A stretch of 60,000 nucleotides of DNA, from positions 661,676,438-661,736,437 of the forward strand of contig NC_081414.1 in NCBI RefSeq assembly GCF_030272615.1, in the 5' to 3' direction. A model generated the notes under the pieces. That model made no database searches and had not been told where the DNA came from. It saw nothing but the letters and a program-made list of their open reading frames with translations. The DNA is from Cryptomeria japonica. Taxonomy: Eukaryota > Streptophyta > Pinopsida > Cupressales > Cupressaceae. The first letter of the stretch is position 1; each line of letters begins with the position of its first letter. The position numbers were made by a program, and so were the translations under genes. Below, in pieces: positions 1-10,500 of the stretch.

Positions 1-3000
1 GTCAAAGCAGGAAAGACTAAAGGGGAAGATGACTCCGGGAAATACGTATTCTACTCAGCACTCACAAGTCAAGCTTTTAACAAAATCAACTCATGGGTGA
101 TTGACAGTGGTTCATCCAGGCACATCACTGGGTTTAGAGAAGTACTTGATTCCATGACAGAGGAGAGTGATGAGGACGTAACCATCGGAGATGACTCCAC
201 ACATCCAGTCAGAGGAGTAGGAACCTGCACCATCAAATTGAAGATAGGCATAACCTTGCGGCTTGAAGGAGTACTATATGTCCCCGACATCAAAAGAAAT
301 CTAGTCTCTATATCGGCACTAGAAGATAACGGATACAGAGTGACATTCATGGACAACAGAGTATTGGCTTGGCCAAGAAACTCCTCCATCAAGAAGGCAA
401 AGACCATTGGACAGAGATGAGGCTATTTGTATGAGCTGTGCACGGAACCCAATCTAGCCCTAATCCATGAAGCCACTAATGCAAATGAAGTTTGGCATAG
501 AAGATTAGGCCATCTGAACTTTAGGGCTTTATCTTCAATGGGAAACCTTGTCACAGGTCTACCCAAGTTAAAGCAAGATCATTTAGGGGCATGCAAAGGA
601 TGTGCCCTAGGTAAGAATACCAAAGGTGCATTCCAAAATAGTACTAGGAAAACTAGCAAAATTCTAGAATTAATTCATTCTGATGTATGCGGACCTATGT
701 TTGTATCCTCTCTAGGGGGATTCTTGTATTATGTAATATTTGTTGATGACTACTCTAGGAAGACTTGGATCTACTTTCTGAAAAGTAAAGAATGAGAAGA
801 GATCCTCTCTAGGTTTAAAGAATTTAAATCACTAACTGAAAACACTCAGGAAACAAAGTTAAAACCCTAAGAACCGACAATGGGGGAGAATACACATCAG
901 ATTCATTTAAAGAATTTTGTAGAGATAATGGGATTAAGAGGGAGCTTACTATACCTTATAACCCCCAACAAAATGGGGTAGCGGAAAGGAAAAATAGGAC
1001 TATAGTTGAAGCTGCCAAGGCCATGATCCTAGATCAAAACCTTAACACAAATCTTTGGGCTGAAGCATCCAGCACTGCTGTATATATACAGAACAGGTGC
1101 CCTCACTCCCATCTTGAGGACAAAACTCCCAAGGAAGTATTCATTAAGATTAAGCCTGATATTAGCTACCTTAGGATATTTGGATGTCCTGTCTATATCC
1201 ATATACATAAAGAAAAGAGACTAAAACTAGAGCCTTCTGGAAAAAGAGGATTGCTTGTAGGATATAGTGAAACCTCCAAAGCCTACAGAATCTATGTACC
1301 TGGTCAAAGAAATATTGAACTAAGTAGGGATTTAATATTTGAAGAGGACCTGGCTTTCAAAAGAGCTCAGAACTCCATAGAACCTGAAATCTCTGTACCT
1401 ACCTCTAACTTAGATGAAAATCCTGCCCCTGAGTTTTGGAGGGAGAATCTAGATGAAACTGAAAATGAAAATGAAAACTCACCTAGAAATCTCAAGAAAA
1501 GACCACTATGGGCCACCAAAACAGTAGAAGAAGCTTAGAGGTTTGCTGCTCCTTCTGGAACCTTCAGAGAAAGCAAAAGCCCTAATAAATTTACTAGCTA
1601 TGTTGCTCTTATGAATGATCTATCCAAAAACGAACCTGACAATGTAACAGATGCCCTTAAACATCAAGTATGGAAGGATGCTATGTCTGAAGAGTATCAA
1701 TCCATAATGAAAAATGATGTATGGGAAATTGTTCCTAGGCCAACTAAGAAGTCTGTTGTTTCTTCTAAATGGCTCTTCAAGATCAAACATGCAGCATATG
1801 CAGCATTGAAAAATATAAGGCAAGATTTGTAGCCAGAGGATTTTCTCAAAAGGAAGGAATAGACTATGAAGAAACATTTGCTCCTGTAGCCAGATATACC
1901 TCAGTAAGGGCTGTACTAGCCATTGCAGCAGCAAAGGGATGGAAGGTACATCAAATGGATGTAAAGACAACTTTTCTTAATGGAGAGATATCTGAAGAAG
2001 TATACCTAGAGCAACCTAAAGGGTTTGAGATCCATCATGCAGAATCTCATGTGTGCAAACTCAAGAAAGCTCTATATGGGCTCAAACAGGCTCCAAGGGC
2101 TTGGTATGAAAGAATTGACACATATCTATCAAAACTAGGCTTCTCTAAAAATGATGCAGATCCTAATCTCTACTACAAACAGAATAAAGGTGATATGCTA
2201 ATAATGATTTTATATGTTGATGACTTATTAATCACAGGAGAAGATCACCTTATAAATCGATGCAAGAAAGAGCTATCCAAAGAATTTGATATGAAGGACT
2301 TGGGATTCCTTCATTATTTCTTAGGGTTGGAAGTATGGCAGAATCCTGACAACATTGTTCTAAACCAAGGCAAGTATACATTAGACATCCTGAAGAGATT
2401 TGGAAAGCTCAACTGTAGACCTATGACCGCTCCAATGGAAACCAATCTTCATAAACTTAAAGAAGCAGCAGCAGAATCACCTTCTACTGACCCCACTCTA
2501 TACAGGCAAATGGTTGGGTCTCTTATGTATCTGGTAAATACAAGACCAGATATCTGCTATGCAGTAAATGCCTTGAGTCAGTTTATGTGTGAGCCAAAGG
2601 AGATACACCTGGTAGCAGTAAAACACATTATGAGATATTTACAAGGCACCTTAAACCTTGGTCTCAAGTATAAGAAAATTGATCTTAATCTACACGCATT
2701 CTTAGATTCAGATTGGGCTGGAAGTGTGACTGATCGGAAAAGCACCTCTGGGTGCTGCTTCAGTTTGGGATCAGCCATGATATCCTGGATCAGCAGAAAG
2801 CAGTCTTTTGTAGCGCAAAGTTCCACCGAGGCCGAATACATTGCAGCCTCCATGGCTGCCCGAGAAGCGACGTGGCTTAGAAAGTTGCTTGTGGGATTGT
2901 TTGGTAATCCAATGAAACCTAATATCATCCATTGTGACAATCAAAGTTGCATAAAACTTTCAGTGAATCCAGTGTTCCATGGTAGATCCAAACATATTGA

Positions 3001-3160
3001 GATCCCATACCATTATGTACGAGACATGGTAGACAAAAATGTGATCAGATTATAATATGTTAGTACGGGAGATCAGATTGCAGATATTTTGACCAAACCA
3101 CTTTCCAGAGTGAAGGTTGATCACTTCAGAAAGGGTTTAGGTATGATAGAAAGGTAATCT
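1..3160 (+). pseudogene. Copia (Ty1) polyprotein remnant, 5' truncated by window edge
   Basis: A decayed Copia pol region reads in the usual Copia order. The aspartic protease has DSGSS with ITGF near 103-135, and the GAG pre-integrase HRRLGHLN lies near 500. The integrase core contains SDVCGPM and VDDYSRKTW, RVT_2 reverse transcriptase has YVDD near 2213-2224, and RNase H contains DSDWAG and STEAEY. The C terminus with ADILTKPL lies near 3080-3105. It is broken by stops near 418, 793 and 1536, a frameshift near 1780-1815 in the RT start, and a TAA at 3053 where CAA is expected. Gag is outside the window. The enzymes would have served cDNA synthesis and integration of the retrotransposon; this copy cannot encode a full polyprotein. 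It belongs to the same clade as the minus-strand element at 4276-7430, judged by the shared protease and pre-integrase residues. Confidence 0.93.
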
Positions 3161-3384
3161 GCTTTGTAAATAAGATGTTGAAAATGTAAACTTCTTTTGT
3201 CATGTTGAGACATTCTGGGTTTTACCCCCTGTGTTCATATCTAAGAGGTGACGATCTCTCAGATTATGAATGCTTGTATGCAGACATCATAAGGTGACGA
3301 TTTTATGATTCTCAAACCAGTTATCATGTTGGATCTCTGGTATGTCATGGATGTGCCATGATGGTGTTGTGATAAAACATTTGA

Positions 3385-3456
3385 ATGAAATGTTCGTGCA
3401 CATATCACAACCTGGATAAGATGAAATGTTCGTGCACATATCACAACGTGGATAAG
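3385..3456. repeat. 36-bp tandem duplication
   Basis: Two adjacent 36-bp copies (3385-3420 and 3421-3456) begin ATGAAATGTTCGTGCAC and differ at one base. They lie downstream of the Copia RNase H, in the presumed 3' untranslated/LTR part of that element. Confidence 0.85.
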
Positions 3457-3589
3457 ATGCATTAGTAGCTTCTGCAAGATAAGACTCTCCTAACTCATTA
3501 ATCTCCGCTATTCTGTTATTAGTTTACTCATTCATGCTTTATGTTTATCAAACTATAACATTGGTCATAATTATGATATTGATATTGGA

Positions 3590-4130
3590 TAAATGATAGA
3601 TTAGATTGACGACCTGCTTAACTATGTTAAGCGTCAATCTAAATGCTATCGGGCTAATATTAATGTCGATTCATATTGGCATTAATATGCTATCGAGGTA
3701 TTAACCCGATAGCATATAATGCTAACAGCTATTGTTATTGTTTACGTTATATTAATCCATTATTATATGCTTTGATACCGATTCATTATCGGGTATGTTT
3801 TATATCTGTAACAGTTAACAAATGATACCGATAAGCACTGTTACCATTAACAATGATACTGATTCATTATCAGGCATGTTTATAAGCGCTGTTATCATTA
3901 AATGATACCGATTCATTATCGGGCATGTTTATAAGCTTTGTTATCATTAAATGATACCGATTCATTATCGGGTATGTTTATAGCACCGATTAGTTATGGA
4001 TCGGTTGATGTTAGTAAGGGTCACGACCAAGTGACATCTTGGTCGGACATGTCTTAAAGACATGTCCGATCAAGGTGCCACTTGATCATGGCCATTCTAC
4101 TATTTATACATCATTCCAATCAAAGGAGAT
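3590..4130 (+). repeat. Hairpin-rich U3-like region of the plus-strand Copia
   Basis: The stretch is a succession of inverted repeats. One pairs TAGATTGACG with CGTCAATCTA near 3601-3641. Another pairs GACATGTC arms and flanking CTTGGTC/GATCAAG near 4025-4090. A 49-bp tandem repeat (copies starting near 3852, 3901 and 3950, with degenerate copies at about 3772 and 3822) carries the perfect short hairpin CCGAT-TCATT-ATCGG. A TATA-like TATTTATAC near 4111 follows. The position after the RNase H end suggests the U3 of a 3' LTR, but the LTR borders could not be fixed because the 5' LTR is outside the window. Confidence 0.6.
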
Positions 4131-4275
4131 GACATTGAAATCGATACATGTTCATCCTCCTTACCTGCAGTAAAAGAAAGATAGCAATATTAGTGTCATA
4201 GGCATAATATCAAAATTAAAATACACCATCGTGCATATAACTTGTCCATTAAATTGGAAATTACAATACATTTAC

Positions 4276-4646
4276 AGTCTACATCAAATCTGCTCTCTAA
4301 CAGAATTCTGGAACAACCAATGCCTTTGACCTTCTTGGATGAGTTCGCCCAGTTTTACTTCTTAATTTCGCATGCTTAGTTGCAGAGGTATTTCGCTTTG
4401 CAAGAGGGAAATAAGAATATGTTTGTGTTTGGTAAATGATCATTTAACCCACATACCCTTTAAGTCGGCCTCCATTTACATATTCATTTTGGCGCCAATT
4501 TAATGTGGCGTGGTGAATGGGGCTGGTCTTTGTTTTAGGGCCACGTTAACCCTTTTTGGGGCCGGTCCTCCACGTTATGCTTAAGGGAAGGGGTTCGGAT
4601 GTTGCCTTAGGGCAATCCGAACCCTCTTTCCTAGTTACAAACAACA
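4276..4646 (-). repeat. Truncated 3' LTR of the minus-strand Copia
   Basis: It matches 7063-7430 nearly base for base, including the direct repeat of the segment around CTGGAACAACCAATGCC. The matching stops at about 4276, so the U5-side part seen at 6785-7060 is absent here. The flank beyond 4276 is unrelated sequence, so the loss is a truncation or a replacement. Confidence 0.9.
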
Positions 4647-4689
4647 CTCCCTCTTAACCAGGGAAGAGGAGAATACATAAATTGAACCT

Positions 4690-4900
4690 TTAGAGTTCCA
4701 TCTAGCACACAAGCACAGAATGGATCTAGCACACAAGCATAGAATTACATCTTCCACCTAGCACACGAGCATAGGATGGTTCTAGCACACAAGCATAGAA
4801 GGTGTAATACAAAAGTGGGTCTTACATAATTACAATTTTCCATCTAGCACACAAGCATAGATTGGACATAATTCATTCTTGCACACAAGCAAAGAATGAT
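4690..4900. repeat. Short dispersed repeat with TAGCACACAAGCATAG core
   Basis: Six copies of a roughly 20-bp motif (cores near 4702, 4726, 4758, 4783, 4845 and 4877) lie between the polypurine tract and the broken integrase. Spacing is irregular. This is probably a 3' untranslated minisatellite of the element. Confidence 0.8.
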
Positions 4901-4929
4901 TCAAACTGCTGCAGATAGAGTCATTGGGA

Positions 4930-6737
4930 TTGAAGCTCCCTCTCAATCAGGGTTCTGTTTTCCACAACACCAACTCCCTCTTAATTCCTGCTTTAATACA
5001 AAAGTCATAAAAACTACTTGAGGTGTATTCACCTACATTGTCAGACCTCAGACATTTGATTCGGTTTCCTATAGTATTTTCAACTAAGGCTTTGAATTCT
5101 TTAAATCTGTTTAGGACTTCTTCAGACTCTTTAGATTTAAGAAAATAGATCCATGTTTTTCTAGAGAAATCATCTATGAAGATAACATAATATAGGAAAC
5201 CGCTAGGAGATGCTATAGACATAGGACCACATAAATCTGAATGAATAAGTTCTAACCTTTCTTTAGCCCTACTATCGCTTTTATGAAAAAGATTCTTCAC
5301 ATACTTGCCCATTGCACAACCTTTACAAGCATCATCATGAGATAAACTGAGTTTAGGCATACCTTTAACCATTTTACCGAGAGTGGGAAGAGCTTGAAAG
5401 TGTAGATGTCCCCGTCTTCTATGCTATAGCTCACATGATTCAGGGGTCTCATGAATGAGAGCTTGAATTGGATTAGCTGCAAGCTTATGTAAACTATCAC
5501 ATCTATTTCCAATAATACTAGCAGATTTGAAATTAGATTTCTTAGGCCAAGCGAGTACTTTCCCTTCAGAAAATGCTATTTGCAAACCCTTATCTTCTAA
5601 GGCAGAAATGGAAATAAGATTTCTTTTAATACTAGGTACAAAGAGAATATCACAGAGTTGTAAGGAAATACCCGAATCTAGTTTTAAAGAGGTAGTACCA
5701 GAACCTTTTACCGAGTATCGAGCATCATCACCGATTACTACATGAAGGTTGGTGTCCTTTTCAATCAGATCTAAGAGATGCTCACGAAAACCTGAGATGT
5801 GTCTGGAGGTATCACTGTCAAGTATCCACGTATTGTTGTCCGTAGGAACATTGCTGGATAGAGCAGAGATAAGAAGATAATATTCACTTTGTTCGGCAAC
5901 TTCATTTAAGTTGACTTCCCTTGCCTTTGGATCATTCTGACAATCTCTGGCATAGTGACCATACTTATCACATCTGAAGCAACGAATGTGAGAGGAATCT
6001 CTTGACTTCTTCCTTGGATCATAGGAGGAGGATCTAAAATCTTTGCTTCTCTTTTCTTTCTTCCAATGTCCACCTTTCCTAGATTTAGCTAAGAGAACAT
6101 GATTATCTTTGTGAGAGTTCTTGAGTTTTCCTCTTACCTCAATTCGAGATTCCTCTTCGAAGCAATCAGATTGAAGACGCTCAAAGTTGGGACGATTGGC
6201 TCTTCCACCAATACTACGAATGAATGGTTCCCATTCATCAGGTAGACCATTTAATGCAATCATAACAAGATCTTTGTCCGAGATTTGGCAATCAAGAGTG
6301 CTTAGCTTGTCCTTTAGTTTATTGATCTTCATGAAGTAGGCTATGATTGAGTCTTCTTCTTTCATTTTTATGTGAAGAAGTTGCTGTCTTAGTGCAAGTG
6401 CCCTGCTGAGGTTGTTGACTTCATACATCCCTTCCAAGTGTTTGATCATTTCTCTGGCAGACACAAACTTTGATATGACAGTGACAAGATGATTCTTGAC
6501 GGATTCAATTATGATCCTCCTAGCCTTGAGGGAATCTTTCTTGAACTGTTTCAGTTCTTCAGCATCTTCTGGAGGAGACATTCCTTCTTCTTCTACAAAT
6601 TTCAGCAGATCATTCTCTTTAAGGATCAATAGAATACGGACCTTCCAAGCAGCAAAATCAATGGCTCCCTCAAGTCTATCTTCAGCCTTCAAACCTGACG
6701 TTTTAATCTGAAAACAAACAGCAGCTATATGCAACAA
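4930..6737 (-). pseudogene. Copia gag-protease-integrase fragment
   Basis: Gag starts near 6737 (minus strand) with a UBN2-type region, including HLEGMYEV and ALRQQLLHIKM. A CCHC zinc knuckle CFRCDKYGHYARDC follows near 5938-5985. The protease segment then reads WILDSDTSRHISGF: the catalytic DSG triad is altered to DSD, which should inactivate it. A pre-integrase and integrase start (HSDLCGPM, FIDDFSRKTW) continues from about 5372 in a different reading frame and ends abruptly at 4947, before the PQQNG region. The N-terminal gag frame is open for 437 codons, so this copy decayed recently compared with the plus-strand Copia. Confidence 0.9.
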
Positions 6738-6772
6738 ATGATTTACTAAAATCAGAAGTTAGTAACACCTTA

Positions 6773-6784
6773 GCTCTGATACCA
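6773..6784 (-). other. Primer binding site (initiator Met tRNA)
   Basis: On the minus strand this reads TGGTATCAGAGC immediately after the LTR end TTTAACA. That is the standard plant Copia primer binding site for initiator methionine tRNA. Confidence 0.93.
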
Positions 6785-7430
6785 TGTTAAATTTTGTGAC
6801 CCAGATTAGTAATCAGATTATCAGTATTTAATTATTTGCTAATATTAAATAAAGTAATGACAGAATGAAAGTAAGTGCATAGGAGACAAACACAAATACC
6901 CTGGGAAAACCTCCAAGGAGGAAAAACCCAGCACTAAAGACCCACAGGTCAGATTATGTATTCAATCTGATTTGTACCAATATAATACTTAGCTGAACTC
7001 TTCAGCCTCTTATCAGATCTGCATGTTTAATGGTAAGATCTGCCCCTCTAATTATTCCAAGTCTGCATCAAATCTGCTCTCTAACAGAATTCTGGAACAA
7101 CCAATGCCTTTGACCTTCTTGGATGAGTTCGCCCAGTTTTACTTCTTAATTTCGCATGCTTAGTTGCAGAGGTATTTTGCTTTGCAAGAGGGAAATAAGA
7201 ATATGTTTGTGTTTGGTAAATGATCATTTAACCCACATACCCTTTAAGTCGGCCTCCATTTACATATTCATTTTGGTGCCAATTTAATGTGGCGTGGTGA
7301 ATGGGGCTGGTCTTTGTTTTAGGGCCATGCTAACCCTTTTTGGGGCCGGTCCTCCACGTTATGCTTAAGGGAAGGGGTTCGGATGTTGCCTTAGGGCAAT
7401 CCGAACCCTCTTTCCTAGTTACAAACAACA
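6785..7430 (-). repeat. 5' LTR of the minus-strand Copia
   Basis: A 646-bp LTR with TG...CA ends, flanked inside by the primer binding site. It contains the palindromic stretch CTGGG/CCTCC/GGAGG/CCCAG near 6900-6932 that also occurs in the solo LTR at 25129-26060. Confidence 0.9.
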
Positions 7431-8140
7431 CAAATGGGTGCTAGAGATTATGCTATGGTGTTGATATAAGGAGGTAGGTCTATTTGTTATCATTCTAAAA
7501 CATTGTGAAGGCCGGTCCATCTTAAATTACAACAACAATGATAATAAACTATATGCTTTGGTCTCATATTTGTAAAAGACATCATATGTTGTTATCCCAT
7601 TGCATGAAGTCATGGGCAAAGGAGGGAATTCAATTGGGACAATAAACAACTATGTGCCATTGAGGGGTTGAAGAATAAGATATATGTGACACCAATATTT
7701 GCACTGCTCAATTTACAAGCTACTTTTACGGTACAAATGGGTGCTAGAGATTATGCTATGGTGTTGCTATAAGGAGGTAGGTCTATTTGTTATCATTCTA
7801 AAACATTGTGAAGGCCGGTCCATCTTAAATTACAACAACAATGATAAAAAACTATATGCTTTGGTCTCTATAATTAAGAAGTGTAAGAATTAGGAAGGAG
7901 ACTGTGGTGTACTCAAACCATAAGCCCTTTTAATACTTGTAAACAAGTTGTAGTAGTCTAGGCATTACAAAAGCTGGGATTCCTTAGGCATTTCCATTTC
8001 GTGGTCAAGTATAAACTTGGTGTGACGAACAAGGTGGTTAACAAGTTGTCCATACCACCTACTTTATATGCAATAAGTAGCTTCTCCAAGTTGGAGTTTG
8101 TATGGTGAAGTGTGTGTAGAAGGTTATGAGCAAGATGTAG
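7431..8140 (+). pseudogene. Gypsy (Ty3) RT-RNase H remnant with internal duplication
   Basis: Frame-broken translation from about 7660 gives LKNKIYVTPIF and then a degenerate counterpart of the Gypsy RNase H start (YAMGAVLLQ, HSKTFCE and KELYALV types). Near 7990-8070 it reads LRHFHFVVKYKLGVTNKVV. A segment of about 142 bp occurs twice (7431-7572 and 7733-7874). The second copy is in the natural Gypsy context and the first abuts the Copia LTR. Many stops and shifts make it a fossil. Confidence 0.75.
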
Positions 8141-8210
8141 ATTTCAGTGGGGTATATCAAATTGTCTGGAATGAAAAACATTTAGAATTTGAGCACCATT
8201 AGTACTACCA

Positions 8211-10495
8211 TAGTTGGAAAGTAAGGTTTACATTTTGTAATAAAATCAGCTTAGTTACTTAGTAATGTTAGGAATTTAAATGTTTAGCTAGTATCATGTT
8301 AATTGTCGGGTGGTTTGCTTTGTTATGTCTTCAAAAGGAATTATAAAAGGCATGTTATGATGTATGAAAAACCATCCCAAATAACTATTAAGTTAGTCTA
8401 AACATTTGCTGTTATTGGTTGTGCTATTATGGTTTAAATATTTCAATGTTTTGCTCATCAGTTTTTTAACATGGTAGTTGAACACATAATGTTTTGTTCT
8501 TGTGAGTGGGGAATCCACTTATACATGTTAGAGAACATGGTGATGTAGTGAGATGTAGTTTGAGGATATGTTGCCTAGGAGAGTTGAATGTTATTGAGAA
8601 GGGCGTGAAGGAATGTACAAATGCTTTAATTAAAATTGTTTTATTATTCAAAATGTGATGTTAATCCAAAGGAAGGGCATGTGAATCTCTCATAGGTACA
8701 TATTGAATGTAGACTAGGAGAGCACCGAATGATTTTGCCATTATGAAGAGAATGTGGGAATACTGTCAATTATATAGATTATTTGGGCAAATAGAGGAGT
8801 TGAAGTTGCAAGAGGCTGGTGTATGTTTAAGAGAGCCATTGCGTAGGCTTTGTTTGTGTTGTTGAGGGATCTCAACCATCACGTGTAAGGAAGGAAGCCA
8901 TTGTTGTGGGATCAATAGTCACAGAGGGCAAAAGAAAATGTAGAGCTAAAACTTGTGGAAAACACAATTGAAAATCTTGTTATAGGACATGTGATTGTTA
9001 CCAATCGAGTGATTTTCTGTTGTGAAGTTATGGCTAGGGCTTGGACATGCGAGCATGTTTATAGTTTTATTTTTTCAACATTGTTTATGGTGACTACGTG
9101 GAAAGCAATTAGAGAAGTGAAGAGGTGATCTTGTCGCTAATTCTCATTGGAATAAGATGTTAATTTACTTGTGTAGGTTTTTATAAACAAAAGTTTTATT
9201 CTTTTATGCCTCCATTCCACCTGGTGATGGTTGAAGCCCTTTGGAAAGCAAGGGATAAATAACATCATTTAAAATGAAACGAACAAAGGATCTTGGTGCT
9301 ATTTTATAACCTCTAGTAAGTGGAGATTATATAGGATTCACTAGAATTTAGCCAATCTCTCCAAATCACTTTAAAACAAAGTTTGATTTCAATATGATTT
9401 AAAAGTGATAGGTAGATGGATTGGTAGGAAAAGGACTAAAAGAAGTTTGTACTAACTTTGAAGTCTCTAAATCTCATAGGGGTTGCTAATTTATTCATGT
9501 GCTTTGTGAAGACTTTTTATAAATGGAAAAATAATTTTGCAGTCACATCATTGAAATATTTATAGGTAAGGTTTCTTTTTCTTGGAGATTTAAGGTTTAT
9601 ATTTAAAATAAATAAATTTTGTATTGAAGTTATATGTATGAAATAGGTGCATTATCAGTTGAATCCAACTCGTATACTTTTGTGCATGCAATGTATTTGT
9701 TGGTGTTTTTGGAGATATTGCTGCTACATCTAGCTGCTAAAGCTTAAGAGAGTTCAAAGAAGAGGTTGGAGGCATTACCTTATCTCGAGCTAACTTCTTT
9801 CTTGGAGATTGTACTTTGTATGAGAAGCTACAATGTTTTCAATTGAGTTCTCTTTATATCGATAGTTATGAAGTATATATATATATAAAGAAGCCCACAT
9901 TTTGAAGACAAGAAGAAATCAAGCGTAGATGAAGCTGTAGCATGGAGTTTTGCCTATATAGTTCAGGACTTTGTGGATCTTGGAAATTATACCCTTACAA
10001 GGGTCATGAGACAACTTGATGGAGTACTATGAATGTAGCTTGACATGGATTGTTTGGTAATTTGGGAGTTTGGGGAGGTGGTAATCCAGGAACTTGGGAA
10101 TTCAGCTTGGGAGCTACACCTTTATGAGGGTTACAAGGTAGCTTGATGGAGGTCTACTTGGCCTAAAACTTGTTTTCATAGCGATTTTTTTTAAGAATAT
10201 GCGGTAATGTTTGGTTGGCATGTATTTTTATTTTTTGTATTCTAAAACTGAAGAGGTAAGTGTTGGAAAATAAGGTTTACATTTTGTAATAAAGTCACCT
10301 TAGTGACTTAATAATGTTAGCAAGTAAAACATTTAGCTAGAATCATGATAGTTTTTGGGTGATTTGGGTAGTAATGTTTCGAAAAAGGCTTTATAAAAGC
10401 CATATGGTGATGTATGGAAAACCATTGAATAACTTAATAGCATTATTGTATTCTGGCTTGAATCTTTCAATTTTCTGCTCTTCAATTTTTCAACA
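8211..10495 (+). mobile_element. Non-autonomous LTR element (about 2.3 kb)
   Basis: Two direct repeats, 8211-8471 and 10261-10495, share their whole sequence at roughly 80 percent identity by eye. The second has clean TGTTGG...CAACA ends. Each contains a TATA-like TTATAAAAG motif. The 5' copy is followed by TGGTAG, a possible short primer binding site, and the 3' copy is preceded by a purine tract CTGAAGAGGTAAG. ACTAC occurs just after the 3' LTR (10496-10500) and at 8204-8208 near the 5' LTR, an imperfectly placed target duplication. The 1.8 kb interior shows no open frame or recognisable domain. Confidence 0.75.
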
Positions 10496-10500
10496 ACTAC

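Larger units (their letters stand above)
4276..7430 (-). mobile_element. Minus-strand Copia retrotransposon, internally deleted
   Basis: Direct repeats at 4276-4646 and 6785-7430 are its LTRs. The right copy is the complete 5' LTR in element orientation (646 bp, TGTTG...TAACA). The left copy is a 3' LTR truncated to about 371 bp. A primer binding site complementary to initiator-Met tRNA sits directly inside the 5' LTR. A polypurine stretch (AAGAGGGAG in element sense) abuts the 3' LTR at 4647. The coding part holds gag, protease and the start of integrase. The rest of integrase, the reverse transcriptase and RNase H are missing, so the element is defective. Confidence 0.9.
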
